DNA of 64,000 bases from Mycobacterium sp. PSTR-4-N (lineage in GTDB: Bacteria > Actinomycetota > Actinomycetes > Mycobacteriales > Mycobacteriaceae), in assembly GCF_022348085.1 (NCBI RefSeq), contig NZ_JAKRFN010000001.1, positions 62,001-126,000 of the forward strand, read 5' to 3'. Numbering within the stretch: position 1 is the stretch's first letter; each line of letters opens with the position of its first letter. The position numbers were made by a program, and so were the translations under genes. Positions 54,880-63,472 of the stretch are shown here, in pieces. Under the pieces are notes generated by a model that saw nothing but the letters and a program-made list of their open reading frames with translations, was not told where the DNA came from and did not search any database.

Positions 54880-55737
54880 GTGACGGTTACGGTCGAGAAG
54901 GCTGTGGACAAGACGAACGAAACACCCAGCGCGGTCATCGACCGGATCTCCCTGGTTCTCGACGCCTTCGACGGACCGGGACGGCTCACCCTGGCGCAGA
55001 TCGTGCGCCGCACGGGCCTACCCCGTTCCTCCGCACACCGCATGCTCGAACGCCTGGTCGCGCTTCGCTGGCTGCGCCGCGACGGCCGTGACTACGAATT
55101 GGGCATGCGGCTGGTCGAATTGGGCTCGCTGGCGCTGCATCAGGACCGCATCCATCGTGCCGCAATCCCACTGCTGCGCGATCTGCATCGGGCCACCGGC
55201 CTCGTGGTGCACCTCGCCGTGCTCGACGGCTCTGACGTGGTGTACCTGGAGAAGATCGGCGACCAGATGGCGGCGGCCATCCCGACCCGGGTCGGGGGAC
55301 GCCAACCGGCGCACTGTACGGCCGTCGGGAAGGCCATCCTCGCCGACAACGAGAACGCGCTCGTCGATCTGTCGACCCGCAAGACCCGCTACTCCATCGC
55401 CAACGCCGCCCAGTGGAGCGCCGAACTGGCCCGAGTGCGTGCCCATGGGGTCGCCGTGGAGCGCGAGGAGTCCCTGGTCGGCTTCGGGTGCGTCGCCGCG
55501 CCGATCGGCCCTGCCGGTCAGGCTGTGGCGGCGGTGTCGGTGTGCGGCCCGATCTCGCGGATGACCTTCGACCACCGCATGGCGGCACCGGTGCGCATGA
55601 CCGCGATGGGGATCTGGCGCAATGCCGAAGACGGGCCCGACCGCGTCGCGCCCACTCTGCAGCCGCTTCGCCCGCTGCGGGGCGGACCCGCGCCACGGCC
55701 GATGGAGACGCGCCACGCCACCCTGTTGCCGGCGTGA
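54880..55737 (+). CDS. IclR family transcriptional regulator
   Basis: A 285-residue regulator. N-terminal winged helix-turn-helix (about 18-75; LTLAQIVRRTGLPRSSAHRMLERL) and a C-terminal IclR effector domain (GRQPAHCTAVGKAILA, VEREESLVGFGCVAAPIG). IclR proteins commonly control aromatic and steroid catabolic operons in response to a pathway intermediate. The GTG at 54880 has GGAGGAG 6 bp before it and starts after the palindrome, so it is preferred to ATG 54841. It is the only regulator inside the catabolic cluster and overlaps the esterase gene by 4 bp. Confidence 0.9.
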   Translation: MTVTVEKAVDKTNETPSAVIDRISLVLDAFDGPGRLTLAQIVRRTGLPRSSAHRMLERLVALRWLRRDGRDYELGMRLVELGSLALHQDRIHRAAIPLLRDLHRATGLVVHLAVLDGSDVVYLEKIGDQMAAAIPTRVGGRQPAHCTAVGKAILADNENALVDLSTRKTRYSIANAAQWSAELARVRAHGVAVEREESLVGFGCVAAPIGPAGQAVAAVSVCGPISRMTFDHRMAAPVRMTAMGIWRNAEDGPDRVAPTLQPLRPLRGGPAPRPMETRHATLLPA

Positions 55738-56657
55738 GACTCGATTCGCAGGTCGCTGCCATCATCGAGGGACTCGATTCGGGGTTCCCACCGGTGCACG
55801 AGATGACCGGGGCGCAGGCGCGCGCCGCGATCCGCGCCCGGTTCGTACCCAACCCGGCACCCGAACCGGTCGCCCTGGTGGAGAACCATGACATGGCCGT
55901 CGACGGCGGCAGCGTCGCTGTCCGCGTCTACCGACCCGACGCGGCGGGGCCATTGCCGCTGCTGGTCTACGCCCACGGCGGCGGGTTCGTGTTCTGCGAT
56001 CTCGAGAGTCACGACGGGCTGTGCCGCAACTTGGCCAACAGCGTTGGCGCGGTGGTGGTTTCGGTCGACTATCGACTGGCACCCGAGCACCGTTGGCCGA
56101 CGGCCGCCGAGGATCTGTACACCGCCATCGAGTGGGCGGTCGACCATGCCGCCGACTTCGGCGCCGACGCCGCCCGCGTGGCCGTCGGTGGTGACAGCGC
56201 CGGCGGCAACCTCGCCGCAGTGACAGCGCTGATGGCCCGTGACCGTCGAGGCCCGGACCTCGCTGCGCAGCTGCTGCTCTATCCGGTGATCGCGGCCGAT
56301 TTCGACACGCCCTCCTACCGGGCGTTCGGAACCGGCTACTACAACCCCCGCCCCGCCCTGCAGTGGTACTGGGACCAATACGTGCCGACCGTCGGTGACC
56401 GCTCCCACGCCTATGCGAGTCCGCTGGGCGCCGACCTCGCAGACCTTCCGCCGGCAGTGGTGGTGCTCGCCGGTCACGACCCGCTGCGAGACGAGGGCTG
56501 TGCATACGCCGATGCGTTGTCGGCGGCAGGCGTGCCGGTGACCCGCTGCCTGTACGAGGGCGGCATCCACGGCTTCATGACGATGCCGATGCTCGACATC
56601 GCCCACGAGGCCCGCCGCGAAGCCGGCGAGGCCTTACGGCAGGTGCTCGACCGGTAG
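55734..56657 (+). CDS. Alpha/beta hydrolase, hormone-sensitive-lipase type esterase
   Basis: A 307-residue family IV esterase. Oxyanion motif AHGGGFVF (about 81-88), nucleophile in GDSAGGNLA (Ser about 153), acid in VLAGHDPLRDE and histidine in GGIHGFM. It could hydrolyse the ester or lactone formed by one of the Baeyer-Villiger monooxygenases. GTG at 55734 overlaps the IclR stop by 4 bp. Its 3' end overlaps the convergent reductase gene by 24 bp (56634-56657). Confidence 0.9.
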   Translation: MRLDSQVAAIIEGLDSGFPPVHEMTGAQARAAIRARFVPNPAPEPVALVENHDMAVDGGSVAVRVYRPDAAGPLPLLVYAHGGGFVFCDLESHDGLCRNLANSVGAVVVSVDYRLAPEHRWPTAAEDLYTAIEWAVDHAADFGADAARVAVGGDSAGGNLAAVTALMARDRRGPDLAAQLLLYPVIAADFDTPSYRAFGTGYYNPRPALQWYWDQYVPTVGDRSHAYASPLGADLADLPPAVVVLAGHDPLRDEGCAYADALSAAGVPVTRCLYEGGIHGFMTMPMLDIAHEARREAGEALRQVLDR

Positions 56658-57872
56658 CGACGCCGTCGTCGGCGCGTCCTGCCCGGACGCCACCGGACCG
56701 TAGCGCTGGTCGGGGTCGAGCACGCAGTGCGTCCGCTCGAACACCGTCACCATGCACTTGTTGTTGTGGTTGCAGCGGCTGCGTGACGCCGGCTCGGCCA
56801 TCATCGTCCTCACCCGGTCGGGTTCGCGCAGGAGCGCCCGCCCGATGGCGAAGAAGTCGAATCCTTCGGCCATGCCGGTCATCAGGTGGGCGCGTTCGGT
56901 GATGCCACCGAGCAGAATCAGCTTCGTGTTGGCCATCAGCGGCACGAATTGGCGTGCCGCGTCGAGCATGTAGAGATCGTGGTAGGGATAGTCGCCCATC
57001 GCCTGCTTGCCCACCACCCGTATCGCCGGACGCAGCGCACGGGGCATCACCCGCGCGAACTCCTTCACCGGCGTGTCCCCGCGAAAGAGATACATCGGCT
57101 TGTAGACCGACGAGCCCTGCGTCAACTCCAGCGCATCGAGGGTGGCGTCGGCGTCGAGCAGTTGCGCGGTTCGCAGGGCCTCATCGATCCAGATGCTGCC
57201 GGGCACTCCGTCATCCATGTCGAGCTTGGCGATCACCGCGATCTGATCGCCGACCACCGCGCGGACATGCTCGGCGATCTCACGCACCAACCGTGAGCGA
57301 TTGTCGATCGACCCGCCGTAGCCGTCCTTTCGCCGGTTGATCAACGGACTGAGGAAGGAGCTGGGCAGATACAGGTGCCCGAAATGCAGCTCCACCGCAT
57401 CGAAGCCCGCATCCACGGCTACCTGGGCGGCCGTGCCGAATTGTGCGATGACAGTTCGGATCTCTTCGACGGTGATGGCACGGCAATACGCCATCGACGT
57501 CGGGTTGACGAATCTGCTGGGCGCCACAGCAGTCACCCCGGTGAGCTTGCGGGGCGCCACCACCCCGGCATGGCCGAGTTGCGCCGAGATCGCCGCGCCG
57601 GCGTCGTGCACCGCGTCGGTCAGCTTGCGCAGACCCGGCAGCGCGGCCGCGCTCATCACGATCTGGCCTGGCGCGCTGGCCGCCTGGGGAGACACACAGC
57701 AGTACGCGACGGTCGTCATGCCGACACCGCCCTCGGCGAAAGCGCGATGGAAGTCGATCAGGTCGTCGGTCACCTGACCGTCGGGTGACCGGCCCTCCGA
57801 GGTGGCCGCTTTGATGACACGGTTACGCAGCGTCACCGGTCCTAGCCGGGCAGGACTGAACGGATCGCTCAT
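56634..57872 (-). CDS. NADH:flavin oxidoreductase, old yellow enzyme family
   Basis: A 412-residue FMN TIM-barrel ene-reductase. The FMN-binding start is LGPVTLRNRVIKAAT (about 10-24), then QLGHAGVV, the FDAVELHFGHLYLPSSFLSP block (conserved HxxHLxxxFLSP) and GGITERAHL near the phosphate site. The C-terminus has cysteines (CNHNNKCM and THCVLD) that recall the Fe-S site of 2,4-dienoyl-CoA reductases but do not clearly make one. It probably reduces a double bond or enone. The ATG at 57872 (MSDPFSPARLG) gives the family N-terminus. Confidence 0.86.
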   Translation of the reverse strand: MSDPFSPARLGPVTLRNRVIKAATSEGRSPDGQVTDDLIDFHRAFAEGGVGMTTVAYCCVSPQAASAPGQIVMSAAALPGLRKLTDAVHDAGAAISAQLGHAGVVAPRKLTGVTAVAPSRFVNPTSMAYCRAITVEEIRTVIAQFGTAAQVAVDAGFDAVELHFGHLYLPSSFLSPLINRRKDGYGGSIDNRSRLVREIAEHVRAVVGDQIAVIAKLDMDDGVPGSIWIDEALRTAQLLDADATLDALELTQGSSVYKPMYLFRGDTPVKEFARVMPRALRPAIRVVGKQAMGDYPYHDLYMLDAARQFVPLMANTKLILLGGITERAHLMTGMAEGFDFFAIGRALLREPDRVRTMMAEPASRSRCNHNNKCMVTVFERTHCVLDPDQRYGPVASGQDAPTTASLPVEHLP

Positions 57873-57972
57873 CGAATCACCATCGCGTCGGTCGAATCGG
57901 CGGTCAACAGGGGCCTCCCGGCAGCCGGGAAGGCCATCACGTCGACGCAGGAGGCGAACGTAGCCTCGCGCC

Positions 57973-58956
57973 ATGAGTGAGGTCTTCGTCGTCGACCGGG
58001 TGATCACTGCCCCGGGCCGCGCCCGCGAGTTCATCGACGCCTACCTCACCGGTTATGCCCCCGGCGCGCGCGAGCGCGGGATGACCCTGCGTGACGTGCT
58101 CGTGAGCCCACCGATCTGGTTTCCCGACCGCACCAACGCCGTCACCATCACCTGGGCCCTGCCCAGTCCCCTGGCCTGGTGGCAGATGACGTGGCAGGGT
58201 CGACCCGACCCGACACTCGCTCAGTGGTGGTCCACCGTGGCGGATCTCGTCGTCGACCGCACCCGCAGCGTCGCCACCGCCGTCACCGACGTCGAGGCGC
58301 CACCCGCCACCGCGGTCCCCCCTGCCGATGTGGCCGCCACGTCGACCGTGGCGATGACCCGGTTGATCGACGTCGCCGAGCCGGACCGCGAGCGAGTACT
58401 CGCTGACCTTCAAGCTGCGGCAGCGCGCAGCGGGGCCGTCCGAAGCGTGGTCGCCCCGACCCTGCCGGGGTCACGCAACGGTGGTGACATCCTGCTGCAC
58501 TTGAGATTCGACGATCCGCAGGCCGCGGCCGACAGCGATGTCGATGCGGCACTGTCGGACCCTGCCATCTCGCGTGTCAATGGCGCCACGTACCGCGGCA
58601 GCGCAGTGCGCAGCTCAGCCGGCACCGTGTACCGGGCTCTGCTGCTGCGCGTGTCACCCGAGGCCGATCCAACGACGGTGGCCGACTTCGAACGCGAACT
58701 GGCGATGATGGCGGCCTACGTTCCGACGATCGCCGCCTGGCAACTCAGTCGGGTGGACGAGGCAATCGGAGCCACGGGGTGGACGCATGTGTTCGAGCAG
58801 GAGTTCACCGACGTCGACGGACTGATGGGCCCTTATCTGATGCACCCCGTCCACTGGGCGGTCGTGGACCGGTGGTTCGATCCCGAGACCACCGACGTGA
58901 TCGTCCGGGATCGGGTGTGCCACAGCTTCTGCGATCTGGTCGCCCCCGTGCTCTAG
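57973..58956 (+). CDS. Alpha+beta-barrel (Dabb/NIPSNAP-like) repeat protein
   Basis: A 327-residue protein that appears to be made of three ferredoxin-like alpha+beta-barrel modules. The first has VFVVDRVITAPGRAREFIDAY. The second covers about 125-210. The third has the Dabb pattern VYRALLLRVSPEAD, then EQEFTDVDGLMGPYLMHPVHWAV (about 285-305), the 'x-Y-x-x-HPxH' feature of dimeric A/B-barrel proteins. No catalytic site is evident; such folds bind small hydrophobic molecules or act as cofactor-free oxygenases or cyclases. ATG at 57973. Stands alone on the plus strand inside the catabolic cluster; function unknown. Confidence 0.72.
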   Translation: MSEVFVVDRVITAPGRAREFIDAYLTGYAPGARERGMTLRDVLVSPPIWFPDRTNAVTITWALPSPLAWWQMTWQGRPDPTLAQWWSTVADLVVDRTRSVATAVTDVEAPPATAVPPADVAATSTVAMTRLIDVAEPDRERVLADLQAAAARSGAVRSVVAPTLPGSRNGGDILLHLRFDDPQAAADSDVDAALSDPAISRVNGATYRGSAVRSSAGTVYRALLLRVSPEADPTTVADFERELAMMAAYVPTIAAWQLSRVDEAIGATGWTHVFEQEFTDVDGLMGPYLMHPVHWAVVDRWFDPETTDVIVRDRVCHSFCDLVAPVL

Positions 58957-58963
58957 GAGAGTC

Positions 58964-59851
58964 CTAGATGCCGGCGGGCAGGATGTTCGGATTGGCTGTC
59001 GCCGGAGGCTCGAGAGGCGGCAGCACGGTATGCCCGTCCAGCGTGTGCACCGGCAGATTCTGCGCCCACGGGTAATGGAGGCTGAAAGCGACCAGCCCGG
59101 TGCGGGTTTGAGCCGGTAGGTGACACATGGCCAGCACCGTCTCGGCCAGATACTCCACCGGTTCGGTGGGGAAGCTGTCCGGAATCAATGATGCCGCGCC
59201 AGGAGTGCGCACCGCCGTGGAGGGACCCACGCAATTCACCGCGATGTTGTCGTCGAGCAACTCGGCGGCGACGCCCTGAGTGAAGCGATGCAACGCCGCT
59301 TTGCACGACGCGTAGATCACGTCGCCCGCCGTCTTGTTGTACTCCCGGTAGGGCCGCAGCGGCGCGACGCCGGTGACCGAGCCGATGTTGACGATCCACC
59401 CCGCACCCCGGTTGCGCATATGCGGGATCACCGCCTGGGTCAACGTGAACGGCGTGGTGAGGTAATGGGCCACGGTGCGGTCGAACGTCGCCCGCGGCAT
59501 GTCCTCCACGAGCGCGTAATCAGCGAAGCCTGCGTTGTTGACCAGGATGTCGATGCCACCCGCGCGGTCGACCACCGACTGGATGAGCCCGGCGCGCGCA
59601 GCGTCGTCCTCCAGATCGGCGGCGACCCCGAAGGCCGATCCGCCCGCCGCCGCGATGAGCGCGATGGTCTCGTCGATGGTGCCGGGGATCGCTTCGCTCG
59701 CGCCGGCCCGCACCGACAGTGAGGGCTCATACGAGCGCGCCGTGACCGCGACGGTGGCGCCCTCGGCGGCCAGTCGCTGCGCGATGGCCCGCCCGATGCC
59801 GCGACTACTTCCCGTCACCAGAGCCGTCTTGCCCGTGAGTAATCCGGTCAT
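58964..59851 (-). CDS. SDR family oxidoreductase
   Basis: A 295-residue short-chain dehydrogenase. TGSSRGIGRAIAQRLAAEG (about 14-32), NNAGFADYA, VNIGSVTG (catalytic Ser), and a YASCK motif carrying the catalytic Tyr and Lys. It has an unusual insertion after the second strand and an extended C-terminal tail of about 50 residues (rich in Pro; LPVHTLDGHTVLPP). The ATG at 59851 overlaps the second Baeyer-Villiger monooxygenase by 4 bp, so they form a two-gene operon in which the SDR may make the ketone or process the product. Confidence 0.86.
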   Translation of the reverse strand: MTGLLTGKTALVTGSSRGIGRAIAQRLAAEGATVAVTARSYEPSLSVRAGASEAIPGTIDETIALIAAAGGSAFGVAADLEDDAARAGLIQSVVDRAGGIDILVNNAGFADYALVEDMPRATFDRTVAHYLTTPFTLTQAVIPHMRNRGAGWIVNIGSVTGVAPLRPYREYNKTAGDVIYASCKAALHRFTQGVAAELLDDNIAVNCVGPSTAVRTPGAASLIPDSFPTEPVEYLAETVLAMCHLPAQTRTGLVAFSLHYPWAQNLPVHTLDGHTVLPPLEPPATANPNILPAGI

Positions 59852-61773
59852 CGCAGAACGAAGTCCGATTCGACGGGGGCGCGGTGCTGCTGCCACAGAT
59901 CGACCAACCGGAAGGGGGTGGCGACGACGACGCGGCCGGAGGGCGACCGGTAGTAGGTGTGGGCATTGGGCGTGTGACACCACACGGTGTTCTGCATCGC
60001 TGCATCCACGCCGGCCACGTAGTCGGAGAACGCACTCTCGGTGACCTCCATCGAGGTCGCTCCGCGCAGAGCCATCAGCTGCAGGCATTCGATGATGTAG
60101 TGCGCCAGCACCTCCATCGAGAAGTTGGCGCCGGCGCCGTGTCCGGGACTGTAGTTGGGCGCGGAGGTGATGAACAGGTTCGGGAATCCCGGCACGGTCC
60201 CGCCGCGGTATGCGCGAGGGCTGTCGCCCCACTCCCCGGCCAGGGTCTTGCCGTCGCGACCGCGGATGTCCATCGTGGACAGGAAATCCAGGTGATAGCC
60301 GGTCGCGTAGATGATCACGTCGAGGTCGATCTGGCGGCCGTCGGCGGTGACGATCCCCGCGGCGTTGATCTGCGCAGGCTCGCTGGCCTCGACATCGACA
60401 TGGTCGCGGGTCAGCGCGGCGTAGTAGCCGCCCGGGTCGCGGATGATGCGCTTACCGTAGGGCGCGAAGTCCGGAGTGACCTTGCGGGCCAGTTCACTGT
60501 CGGCGCCGAAGGTCTGCTCGATGTAGTCCATGCACATCTTCAGCAGCACATCGTTGGTCGGGTTGATGGAGAGGTGGGTCTTGGACCACTCAGGGTCCCG
60601 CAAGATGATCGGGTAGTTGTTGTCGGCGGTGCCCCAATAGGACTTCACCCGGTGCCACATCGCGTAGTAGGGCAGCACCCGGCCGAGATGACGGCGGTGT
60701 TCTGGGACGTCGTCGGAGAGCCGCTTGCGCGGCGCCACCCAGTGCGGTTGGCGCTGAAACACCGTCAGATGCTCGACCTCGTCGACACACGCATCGACGA
60801 TCTGCACCGCCGTGCAGCCCGCGCCGATGATCGCCACCTTCTTTCCCGTCAGGTCCAGATCGGAATCCCATTGGGCGGAGTGAATGCTGATGCCGTCGAA
60901 CGTTTCTCGCCCCGTGATGTCCGGGAACCGGGGGCGGTTCAGGTAGCCGGCTGCGGTGACGACCACCCGAGCGTGATCCACATCCACCGTGCCGTCGGCG
61001 CGGCGGATGTGGATCTCCCAGTGCTGTTGCTGCTCATCCCAATGCAGGGCTTCCACCTCGGTGCCGAACCGGATGTTTCGGCGCAGGTCGTGCTTGTCGG
61101 CGAGCGCGACCAGATACTTCTGGTACTCCGCGCCCTGCGGGTAGTAGTTCGACCACTCGGGGTTGACCTCACGCGAGAGCGAGTAGTAGGCCGACGGGGT
61201 GTCCACACCGATACCGGGGTAGGTGGTGGTCAGCCAGGTGCCACCCACTTCGTCGTTGCGGTCGTACACGGTGAAGGCGACGCCTTCCTCGGCAGCGGCC
61301 AGAGCGACCGCGATGCCGGCCAATCCGGCGCCGACGATCGCGACGCTGGTGGTCGTCGGGATCGGAACAGTACGCGGGAGGGTGGGGGCCGACGGCCGGA
61401 AACCACCTTGCTCGAGCAACAGGTCGACCTGCTCGTCGTCCACCTCGCTGCCCAGGGCCACCGGCAACAGCCGGGCGAAGAACTCACGGTCGTCCGGGGC
61501 CGGGGCGTCGGCCGGCCGTTCGGCGCCCAAGGCGGCGATGATGTTGTCGGCCAACGCCTCCGCGGTCTGCGGATCAGTGTGGCCGGCCCGCTCGGGTGGG
61601 TCGGGAACGTAGGAGATCTTGGCGGCGTACCTCTCGATCACGGTCGCGTCGCCGGTCATCTGCGCCAGGACCGCTACCAGCACACCGGGATCGGCCTGCA
61701 ACAAGTGGGCACGCAGGACGTCGGGAACCGTTGCGCTGTCAGCCGGTGAGGATGATTCCGTGGTGGCGGTCAT
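59848..61773 (-). CDS. Baeyer-Villiger monooxygenase, HAPMO type
   Basis: A 641-residue Baeyer-Villiger monooxygenase with an extra N-terminal domain of about 135 residues, as in 4-hydroxyacetophenone monooxygenase (about 640). FAD motif IVGAGLAGIAVALAA (about 145-159), GGTWLTTTYPGIGVD, fingerprint FDGISIHSAQWD with Asp in place of the final Pro, and NADPH motif IIGAGCTAVQIVDAC. It would oxidise a ketone (aryl or ring) to an ester or lactone. ATG 61773. Divergent from the acyl-CoA ligase gene over a 101-bp gap without clear repeats. Confidence 0.92.
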   Translation of the reverse strand: MTATTESSSPADSATVPDVLRAHLLQADPGVLVAVLAQMTGDATVIERYAAKISYVPDPPERAGHTDPQTAEALADNIIAALGAERPADAPAPDDREFFARLLPVALGSEVDDEQVDLLLEQGGFRPSAPTLPRTVPIPTTTSVAIVGAGLAGIAVALAAAEEGVAFTVYDRNDEVGGTWLTTTYPGIGVDTPSAYYSLSREVNPEWSNYYPQGAEYQKYLVALADKHDLRRNIRFGTEVEALHWDEQQQHWEIHIRRADGTVDVDHARVVVTAAGYLNRPRFPDITGRETFDGISIHSAQWDSDLDLTGKKVAIIGAGCTAVQIVDACVDEVEHLTVFQRQPHWVAPRKRLSDDVPEHRRHLGRVLPYYAMWHRVKSYWGTADNNYPIILRDPEWSKTHLSINPTNDVLLKMCMDYIEQTFGADSELARKVTPDFAPYGKRIIRDPGGYYAALTRDHVDVEASEPAQINAAGIVTADGRQIDLDVIIYATGYHLDFLSTMDIRGRDGKTLAGEWGDSPRAYRGGTVPGFPNLFITSAPNYSPGHGAGANFSMEVLAHYIIECLQLMALRGATSMEVTESAFSDYVAGVDAAMQNTVWCHTPNAHTYYRSPSGRVVVATPFRLVDLWQQHRAPVESDFVLR

Positions 61774-61874
61774 GGTTGTGAGTATCGAAGCGGTGACGCC
61801 TCGGTGGTGCAGGTCTGTCTACTGAGCGGGAGACGAACCACCGCAGTACGCCCTCTCGTGCCACGCTGCAGCCC

Positions 61875-63458
61875 ATGCACCACGACGACCTCGCCGCCGT
61901 CATCGCCAGAGCCCGCAGCCACAGCCTTTCCGACATCCCCCGTCGCTCGGCGCGTAAGCAGCCCGACAAGACCGCGATCATCGACGGTGACGTCGTGCTG
62001 TCCTTCGCTGATTTCGAGTATTGGGTGGACCGGGCCGCGGCCGCACTGCGTGACAACGGACTACGCCCCGGCGACCGGTTGGCCCTGCTGTCGCGCAACT
62101 GCTGGCAATACGCTGTCCTAGCGTTCGCCACTGCCCGCGCCGGCGTCGTGCTGGTACCGATCAACTTCATGCTCACCGCCGAGGAGATCAGCTACATTCT
62201 CGGCCACTGCAACGCTCGCGGGTTCATCGTCGAAGGCGATCTCGTGTCCGTCGCCGAGCACGCCATGGCCGACCGCACTCTCGCCTGCCGCGCGGCACTC
62301 GTCCACCCGGGACAAGGGTGCCCGCCGGACTGGGCGGATTTCGTCGACTGGCTGCGCACCTCCAGCGCGGCGCCGGATTGCCACCTCGATGACGACCAGC
62401 TGGTACGGATCATGTACACCAGCGGAACCGAATCGCGTCCCAAAGGCGTGATGCACAGCAGCCGGAGCCTGATGTGGCAGTACATCAGCACCATCGTCGC
62501 CGGGTCGATGTCCGGAGACGACGTCGAGGTGCACTCCCTGCCGCTCTACCACTGCGCGCAGCTGGACAATTTCCTGGCCACCGACATCTACCTCGGGGCG
62601 ACCAGCATCATCCTCCCGCGCCCCGAACCCGAGCTGGTGCTGCGCACCATCGAGCGCTACGGAGTGACGAACTACTTCGCGCCGCCCACCGTGTGGATCA
62701 GCTTGCTGCGCAGTCCGGTTTTCGACCAGGTGGACCTGTCCAGCCTGCGCAAGGGTTACTACGGCGCATCGCCGATGCCCACCGAGATCATCAACGAGAT
62801 GCGCGATCGCCTCCCGCAATTGCGGTTGTGGAACTTCTACGGCCAAACCGAGATGGCGCCACTGGCCTCTGCTCTGGGCCCTGCCGAACAGGACGCCCAC
62901 GCCGGGGCGGCGGGACGCCCCGTGGTTAACGTCGAAACCGTCATCCTGGACGAGGCCGACACACCGGTGGCGGCCGGTGTCGTCGGCGAGATCGCCCATC
63001 GCAGTCCACATCTGATGCTCGGATATCTCGACGACGCGGAGAAGACGGCACAGGCGTTCTCCGGGGGCTGGTTCCATTCCGGAGACCTGGGCTTCTACGA
63101 CGAAAACGGGCTGTTGCACGTGGTGGACCGCAAGAAGGACATGATCAAGACCGGTGGAGAGAACGTCGCCAGCCGGGAGGTCGAAGAGGTGCTCTACCGC
63201 CACAACGGTATTCAGGAAGCGGCCGTGTTCGCGCTGCCGCATCCGCTGTGGGTGGAAGCGGTCGTCGCAGCGGTCGTCCCGCGCGCAGACTGCGAGCTGA
63301 CCGAAGACGACGTCGTGGCACACTGTCGCGAACACCTGGCCGGCTTCAAGACACCCAAACAGGTGTTCTTCGTCGATGCCCTGCCGAAGAACCCCAGTGG
63401 AAAACTGCTCAAACGCGATCTGCGGCAGCGGTTCACCCCCCACCCCGCCACCAACTGA
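61875..63458 (+). CDS. Acyl-CoA synthetase (FadD/AMP-binding family)
   Basis: A 527-residue adenylate-forming ligase that activates a carboxylic acid with ATP and CoA. AMP-binding loop MYTSGTESRPKGVMH (about 179-193), substrate-pocket LPLYHCAQLD, A5 motif NFYGQTEMA, A7/A8 motifs GWFHSGDLGF and DRKKDMIKTGGENV, and the A10 lysine in NPSGKLLKRDL. It follows the fatty-acyl or bile-acid-type ligase pattern. Its acid substrate could be a product of the ester hydrolysis or ring-cleavage steps in this cluster. ATG 61875; followed 14 bp later by an alcohol dehydrogenase gene. Confidence 0.9.
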   Translation: MHHDDLAAVIARARSHSLSDIPRRSARKQPDKTAIIDGDVVLSFADFEYWVDRAAAALRDNGLRPGDRLALLSRNCWQYAVLAFATARAGVVLVPINFMLTAEEISYILGHCNARGFIVEGDLVSVAEHAMADRTLACRAALVHPGQGCPPDWADFVDWLRTSSAAPDCHLDDDQLVRIMYTSGTESRPKGVMHSSRSLMWQYISTIVAGSMSGDDVEVHSLPLYHCAQLDNFLATDIYLGATSIILPRPEPELVLRTIERYGVTNYFAPPTVWISLLRSPVFDQVDLSSLRKGYYGASPMPTEIINEMRDRLPQLRLWNFYGQTEMAPLASALGPAEQDAHAGAAGRPVVNVETVILDEADTPVAAGVVGEIAHRSPHLMLGYLDDAEKTAQAFSGGWFHSGDLGFYDENGLLHVVDRKKDMIKTGGENVASREVEEVLYRHNGIQEAAVFALPHPLWVEAVVAAVVPRADCELTEDDVVAHCREHLAGFKTPKQVFFVDALPKNPSGKLLKRDLRQRFTPHPATN

Positions 63459-63472
63459 AAGGCCACATCAGC

